Below are positions 34,001 to 35,459 of a stretch of DNA of 35,459 nucleotides, piece by piece; position 1 is the stretch's first letter, and each line of letters opens with the position of its first letter. The notes beneath the pieces are model-generated. The model saw only the letters and a program-made list of their open reading frames with translations, was not told the origin of the DNA and did no database searches. The stretch comes from Bacteroidota bacterium (GTDB lineage: Bacteria > Bacteroidota > Bacteroidia > Cytophagales > UBA9547): NCBI GenBank assembly GCA_004293915.1, contig RDZG01000096.1:1-35459 (forward strand), given 5' to 3'. Position numbers and translations under genes: made by a program.

Positions 34001-35459
34001 AAACAGTGGGGTTGAGGTATCTAACCGACTCACTATGGGAAGTACATCAGCTGTTTTAGCTTCTAATGGTAATTTAACTTTATTATCAAATGCATCAGGT
34101 ACAGCAAGTGTAAGCTCTATGAGTGGCACAGCAGCGATAACAGGCAATGTTCGAGTTCAGAACTATATGGGATCGAAAATTAACAGACGCTATTTATCGT
34201 TTCCAGTAAGTGGAGCAACATTATTGCAATTAAAAAGCAGCATTTGGTTGAATGGACCAGCTAGCGATGCTAATTTTGACACACCAAACTTTATTCCATC
34301 TGTTTTAGTTTATGACGAAACAATGACAGGTCAGGTTAATATTGGTAAAAAAGTAGTAACGTCTACCTCACAAACGTTTGCTACAGGAGTTGGATATGAA
34401 ATTTTGGTAAGACCCAGAACAGTTGCTTCAAATGAAACTAGAGCAAACCAACCGACTACACCAGTTACGTTGGAAGTTGTTGGAACCTTAAATCAAGGCA
34501 ATCAAACTATTCCTATATCGTTTACAAACACAGGAAATGGAACAGCAGATGGTTATAATTTTGTTGGAAATCCATATCCATCTAATATCGATTGGACTGT
34601 TCCAGGTTGGACAAAAACTAATATTGCACCAAGTATCTATTTCTTAGATCCAGGTTCGAGTTTAACAGCAACTACCTCACTTGCAGGTCAATCATATACC
34701 TACATACCTGGAACAGGCTGTGTACCAGCAGTAGCAGGATGTAATAGTTTAATAGCCCAAGGACAAGGATTTTATGTATTGGCAACGGCATCGGGAGCAG
34801 TATTATCGGCAACAGAATCTGTTAAATCAATAGGCGTAGCAAGAAGAAACTTTAGGACAGAAGAAGACAATTCAACTGATTTGATAAGAGTAACAGCAAC
34901 AGCACCAAATGGAATGATAGATGAAACCGTATTGAGAGTAGGGGATAGTTTTACTGATGGTTACGACAATGCAGCAGTAGATGTTAAGAAATTTCCAAAT
35001 GCCAATATAAACCTATCGACAAAATCGCAAGAAGGCTATAATTTAGTATTGAATTCGATGCCAATAGCAGATACAAACAAAGTTATACCATTGGTTTTTG
35101 CATCGAACATATCGGGAGTTTATAGTCTAAAAGTGTCAACTAACTCATTGGCTACATCAGCACCACAATTGTATATAAGAAATAATGCAGATAGTAGTTT
35201 GGTAGAAGTTACGAGCGAAGAAACAGTAACATTTGTACATGTATCAAGTGTAACATCAGCACCAAAATATAGCTTGGTAATGAAAAAACCAGCGAGAGTA
35301 GAAACGCCACAAACACCACAAGAGCAGCAAAATCCACAATCGATAAAAGAAAATGGAAATAAAAACAGTGTTATGGTTTATCCAAATCCGTTTAGTGAAG
35401 GCATAACCATAGTTTTTGGCAAAGCAATTGAAGAAGAAGTAACGATTGTATTGCAAAAT
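25041..35459 (+). CDS. Giant modular surface protein exported by T9SS (3' end beyond window)
   Basis: An uninterrupted frame from ATG 25041 to the window edge, 3473 codons without a stop in the lines I read through. Residues 1-20 are a signal peptide cut before QTLRYW. The body is Asn-, Gly-, Ser- and Thr-rich, with many short strands as in beta-helical or beta-sandwich adhesins. Two module types recur: tryptophan-rich openings near residues 22, 533, 1434, 2369 and 2874, and PVG/YWNI modules near 378, 1274, 2211 and 2636. An Ig/PKD-like domain (about 2780-2872, PVCAGTILNFTA and YNWYKD) precedes the last tryptophan module. A common pre-sorting module has NPYPSNIDW (3177-3185). The last residues MVYPNPF (3445-3451) begin a type A T9SS sorting domain. 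Likely role: cell-surface adhesion or matrix; no enzymatic domain was seen. Confidence 0.9.
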   Translation, partial: MKSKIILLVSLLGFSKIVSGQTLRYWVSGGNGFWTSSTNWSTSSGGTSGASVPIGTSLGAVFDANSGTPVVNLANGLGSSTVLGSLLVSNVPNITFTGGGGGSNDYIIGAGHPGVDLSILNSNVLVTGGGGNAIFRLSNTGGNTGNMINSTVLQRDNGGTGAFLVNNNTPFTVFTIDGTSTYIAERGPSFLVGIWQDGSKMIVRNSGLTPALMDQNFYDLIFNIPAASMTVSSLCGVRNSITVQNSNTTGVILGANYSLPGGLSVSGTGTINLSTFNYTFGGVGIVGSANRIITNNNNLTYNISSPSSLPSNGGSAQLNSVSINSVVDLSLTGNTNISNNLTLNNGVILLGANSLSVAGSVLGSFSNNSMISQNNTGRFIKTYSSLPSTFVFPVGRGSIGASNNIYMGLDMISLTATAPANGTLSVFASETPPTIPNISVSNQAIKKYWNINAPGLSNVNASFTTTFTGVDLANIGLESEYVSGYNISPSILWTPGLLSEVNNKVISFNLVGSDNLSGNYSAGNPLAFASPTLYTYKNGSWNDPNTWTLDPSGTSLVSPQVPSPSSTLYFLNGRTVTLPNNISTTGHNLIINSGSTLDLKTFRLSTLSGLAGQGTLRLNSNQFPTVVGLNTFVEVGGGTTEYYDLSTTLPSYVPKYNNLIVSKYDNSANNYVYKQNGNLVVNGFLKIFNSTNTGTSTLEIGGTVASNITVLGSFVVGDAIGGPTNAVASLSGANFQHRLVIFGDLLNYGTVDFSNNAQFSAPTTQTLRIEFKGSSNNAFFCDGPTEIYDMTVNKGTDQTYILSLSATSPTHFRFMTDLNGFPILMGTLRLGNNIVLDRLKTSGNFDIGSDINSGCQLWIDGASVSSVCPTGSNGVALVPYGKFRITSGSITVTGAGIVPRYDGEIFIEGGYVNVPKIRTSVVAGVTPRGTFFMSGGVLDINGNVPNKEGFGDHSVFMYPFEDASYIVSGGTINIYSIGANNNFGSSLFVLNSLAKNINVTGGTTNMTISGAVDFNNNINSSAPFYNLNIFRTTTIGGNRFIALKDLQLDPAFSSPGYNTFIPARPLTVLNKLYIDGTNAPLLSLSGQSLFIKKDLELAPNSRLEPTSSDVYFDGSVAQDITMNSTFLGIARSLNFSNSSANSIFLKGTLSNFTTNGLNITSGFVNDGGKTIKVLGNVLNNGRIFGNGKIEFVGSSAVQNINGNGSGVFGNVDLNNTNPASDGVKLNTNASVKGVLNLVSNKTFDINTFKIRIDSTAAANGSIISTGASFSNTKFIKTSGNQSDGGVEQFVLNNNSFLVPIGTNSTYSPINVSFTGVTGASNQGYIQMSVNNAVLSTLSITGVPNSALLYNWRVRASGFISMPSVSYTFNSSVAGMWPTGVIGTPSNFVGGKVIIPNRFPETTTVTSNGLILISSHTVLADASYTAAQVGRFNGNVRIFYTRNSDWGSGAYWDDANTWSFTSNSGPADTGGLIPGPNDIVYHGYGYPAGSGTQGPFGGAGPPTNGYPHWTSIRNNITVAGVIFQDFPISTAWYTAIYLRDNVNANLGVIRNQTPTNSSGSILYYIDNALNRATLTADLGEFSKGSLNEIYYILRNNGSVQIQPGITEYPNMRLEGEGGASGTRIFNFPDNNVLINGYVNLTGRGNVLQMSATTTSGGNVTIKGNLNLQNFNEGDSEFRFPSTGTAKTLNVGGLNILNNSAETGSSGAPTANFGVSVDNSTPSSITHKLIVNNNITHQQGRFNLFNGNNPTDNNCTLEFQGTFSGRYLRTGGTVPNLYKLNINKSNANASFSFNSSANLLGNGNETIKPITFNSGLLILSSSGINFNLSSGGAVANIPCNAGLQVENGAIVSMSSTTGLVLDGKLTIGNNGTANFNDGTNNTFIEYSTSGCAELNVLGNASLNVGSQIRRSLFSNAGVLKYTQTGGNVTIGGLGAVATNAKFELDNAGSSISMTGGNFYIQRGGGNATFGDLYLDPGTSNITGGSFIFSPLNAGSNQIYRLISNPSLHNVSISGSGANTANVNVLVNPLVINNNFNLSTNGSLSANGFGLNLKGNSTISGSYVTAGNTTSFTGSGLQNLVLLSAVSFNNFLVNKSNSLSVTGLNTTVAGLLSVINGTLDNTNSLVSTADVFNSSIITGLGKLVMGGTLPKSVTGNDNGIFNNIDITNFNGVNFYNAISINGNLNFINDGIYMDDNQLTLGLNSSIIGFNAYKFIRTNGVSSDDGVIKVLPATTFNYTFPVGYFGKYTPVTYQATSNSATGSIKVIPVNKFHPLNTDPANTQLDYYWIVTSSGFSGLTVNHTYTYSQADVVGTESLYKAGRSINGDWVPYYGGFASSIGGVNLSNNQIFVNGVNFVFGEYTAGETSEFQQVLTYYSRDATTGGNWDDVNSWSTIGHNGSIAGFTPVGQPVIIKQGHTIFSNGNLREAYSTSLSGVLDLNTSFGHNLGIIRGNGTIRIASDPSLLFVLPAGQMTAFLNTTTGGTFEFYGTNGGDIPALNPPDFPRFNNVLLSGIGSRNITSNCIIGGNLSITGGVLRVPNNSNITIYKNWINTVGVGGFAKGSTAPIMSFVELLGTNQSIIGSNLFAGLLVANGGVKSVSANNSVSGTLNLSNGIVDMGSNTLSMITTDANVIGGSANSFVKGLLQKRILTSGVAVNYEVGENGYSPLSVTFPSVSSQGNLAVKAVAGAHPQISTSCINSAKRVNRYWNIVSSNPVSPLNYNATATFNNPADILGGANTSLFIPSIYTSSVWSLPGVGTRNSTSTQATGITYFGDLIIGEPSSPVGVTIVGPAMPVCAGTILNFTANGVNGGTSPGYNWYKDVSGTTTAGLALTQVFSTTALGNGDIVRVTYTSSQASCLFNNPAVSNGITVSYGASGQWIGAVSNVWTVPGNWCGGIVPTSASDAVINTAPTYPLITATTDIRNFNLGVGTNITISSPFRIAGDFVNNGNFIVTGNNQFQLNGSGNQAISGSSITRSPNLQIWGAGTKTLNSGVEVSNRLTMGSTSAVLASNGNLTLLSNASGTASVSSMSGTAAITGNVRVQNYMGSKINRRYLSFPVSGATLLQLKSSIWLNGPASDANFDTPNFIPSVLVYDETMTGQVNIGKKVVTSTSQTFATGVGYEILVRPRTVASNETRANQPTTPVTLEVVGTLNQGNQTIPISFTNTGNGTADGYNFVGNPYPSNIDWTVPGWTKTNIAPSIYFLDPGSSLTATTSLAGQSYTYIPGTGCVPAVAGCNSLIAQGQGFYVLATASGAVLSATESVKSIGVARRNFRTEEDNSTDLIRVTATAPNGMIDETVLRVGDSFTDGYDNAAVDVKKFPNANINLSTKSQEGYNLVLNSMPIADTNKVIPLVFASNISGVYSLKVSTNSLATSAPQLYIRNNADSSLVEVTSEETVTFVHVSSVTSAPKYSLVMKKPARVETPQTPQEQQNPQSIKENGNKNSVMVYPNPFSEGITIVFGKAIEEEVTIVLQN
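25104..33740 (+). repeat. Five tryptophan-rich protein modules in the giant gene
   Basis: Each opens with a pattern of aromatic-x-x-G-x-W followed about 6-10 residues later by NW/TW and then a xVP or PGP turn and a valine/isoleucine strand. Starts are about 25104 (GFWTSSTNWS), 26637 (GSWNDPNTWT), 29340 (AYWDDANTWS), 32145 (GNWDDVNSWS) and 33660 (WIGAVSNVWTVPGNW). DNA identity between copies is low, so these are old protein repeats, not recent duplications. Confidence 0.65.
26172..33300 (+). repeat. Four PVG/YWNI protein modules in the giant gene
   Basis: Modules begin F(I/V)(K/R) followed by about 15-25 residues, a (P/E)(V/I)G(x)n(Y/G)(S/T)P segment, and then a YWNI-type strand. Starts are about 26172 (FIKTYSSLP...FPVG...YWNI), 28860 (FIKTSG...VPIG), 31671 (FIRTNG...FPVG...YWIV) and 32946 (FVKGLL...YEVG...YWNI). 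They close each tryptophan-initiated section, giving a larger W-module plus strands plus PVG-module unit. Confidence 0.6.
35364..35459 (+). other. Start of T9SS type A sorting domain (truncated by window)
   Basis: NSVMVYPNPFSEGITIVFGK is the typical first strand of the type A C-terminal domain (VYPNPxxxxxxI). About 50-60 further residues would be expected outside the window. It is the signal for export across the outer membrane and surface attachment. Confidence 0.8.

Noticed and set aside
25373-35456. Many minus-strand open frames of 60-170 codons under the giant gene
   Set aside because: They are antisense shadows of the continuous plus-strand frame: low-complexity, with no start context and no recognisable motif.

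Overview
The window is AT-rich DNA that looks like a Bacteroidota chromosome. Supporting signs are promoters of the TTTG/TAnnTTTG type, A-rich leaders without clear Shine-Dalgarno boxes, TTG starts on two genes, a truncated type IX secretion (T9SS) sorting domain at the right edge, a remnant of a type B sorting domain, and typical Bacteroidota forms of MoxR, TrxB, PcrA and DUF2252 proteins. Genus cannot be fixed from the sequence. I saw no tRNA, rRNA, CRISPR array, transposase or phage gene.

Left part (1-12.4 kb), mostly housekeeping: 3' end of a threonylcarbamoyl-AMP synthase gene, a solitary MoxR AAA+ ATPase, an RsmF/Sun-type rRNA cytosine methyltransferase, a remnant of a T9SS type B C-terminus, GAPDH with a clear terminator, thioredoxin reductase, a 1059-residue single-polypeptide restriction-modification-like enzyme, a UvrD/PcrA helicase on the minus strand, and a DUF2252 protein.

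Middle part (12.4-19.2 kb), accessory: a frameshifted multi-membrane glycosyltransferase of the ArnT/PMT type; a minus-strand pair (secreted SnoaL-like protein and a frameshifted four-helix membrane protein) divergent from an HxlR-family regulator; a secreted GH13 glycosidase; and an unrecognised secreted protein. The HxlR/SnoaL intergenic region holds two overlapping divergent promoters whose -33 elements sit in the two arms of an inverted repeat, the neatest regulatory structure in the window.

Right part (19.2-35.5 kb), cell envelope: a bacterial alpha-2-macroglobulin with an intact CVEQ thioester motif but a single-base frameshift near its C-terminus, then an open reading frame from 25041 to the window edge (at least 3473 codons, no stop) coding for a giant modular T9SS-exported surface protein.

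Three genes are each interrupted once, and each is restored to a full-length family-like protein by adding one base to a short homopolymer (near 12646, 14433 and 24091). This is either base-calling error or shared decay, and it should be settled before any biology is read into the split genes. A 65-bp imperfect repeat occurs twice in opposite orientation (1574 and 19143). I see no convincing new multi-gene system. The best candidates for a second look are the HxlR operator, the 65-bp repeat, the 21-bp tandem repeats at 15.8 kb, and the codon-use switch near the C-terminus of the giant protein.
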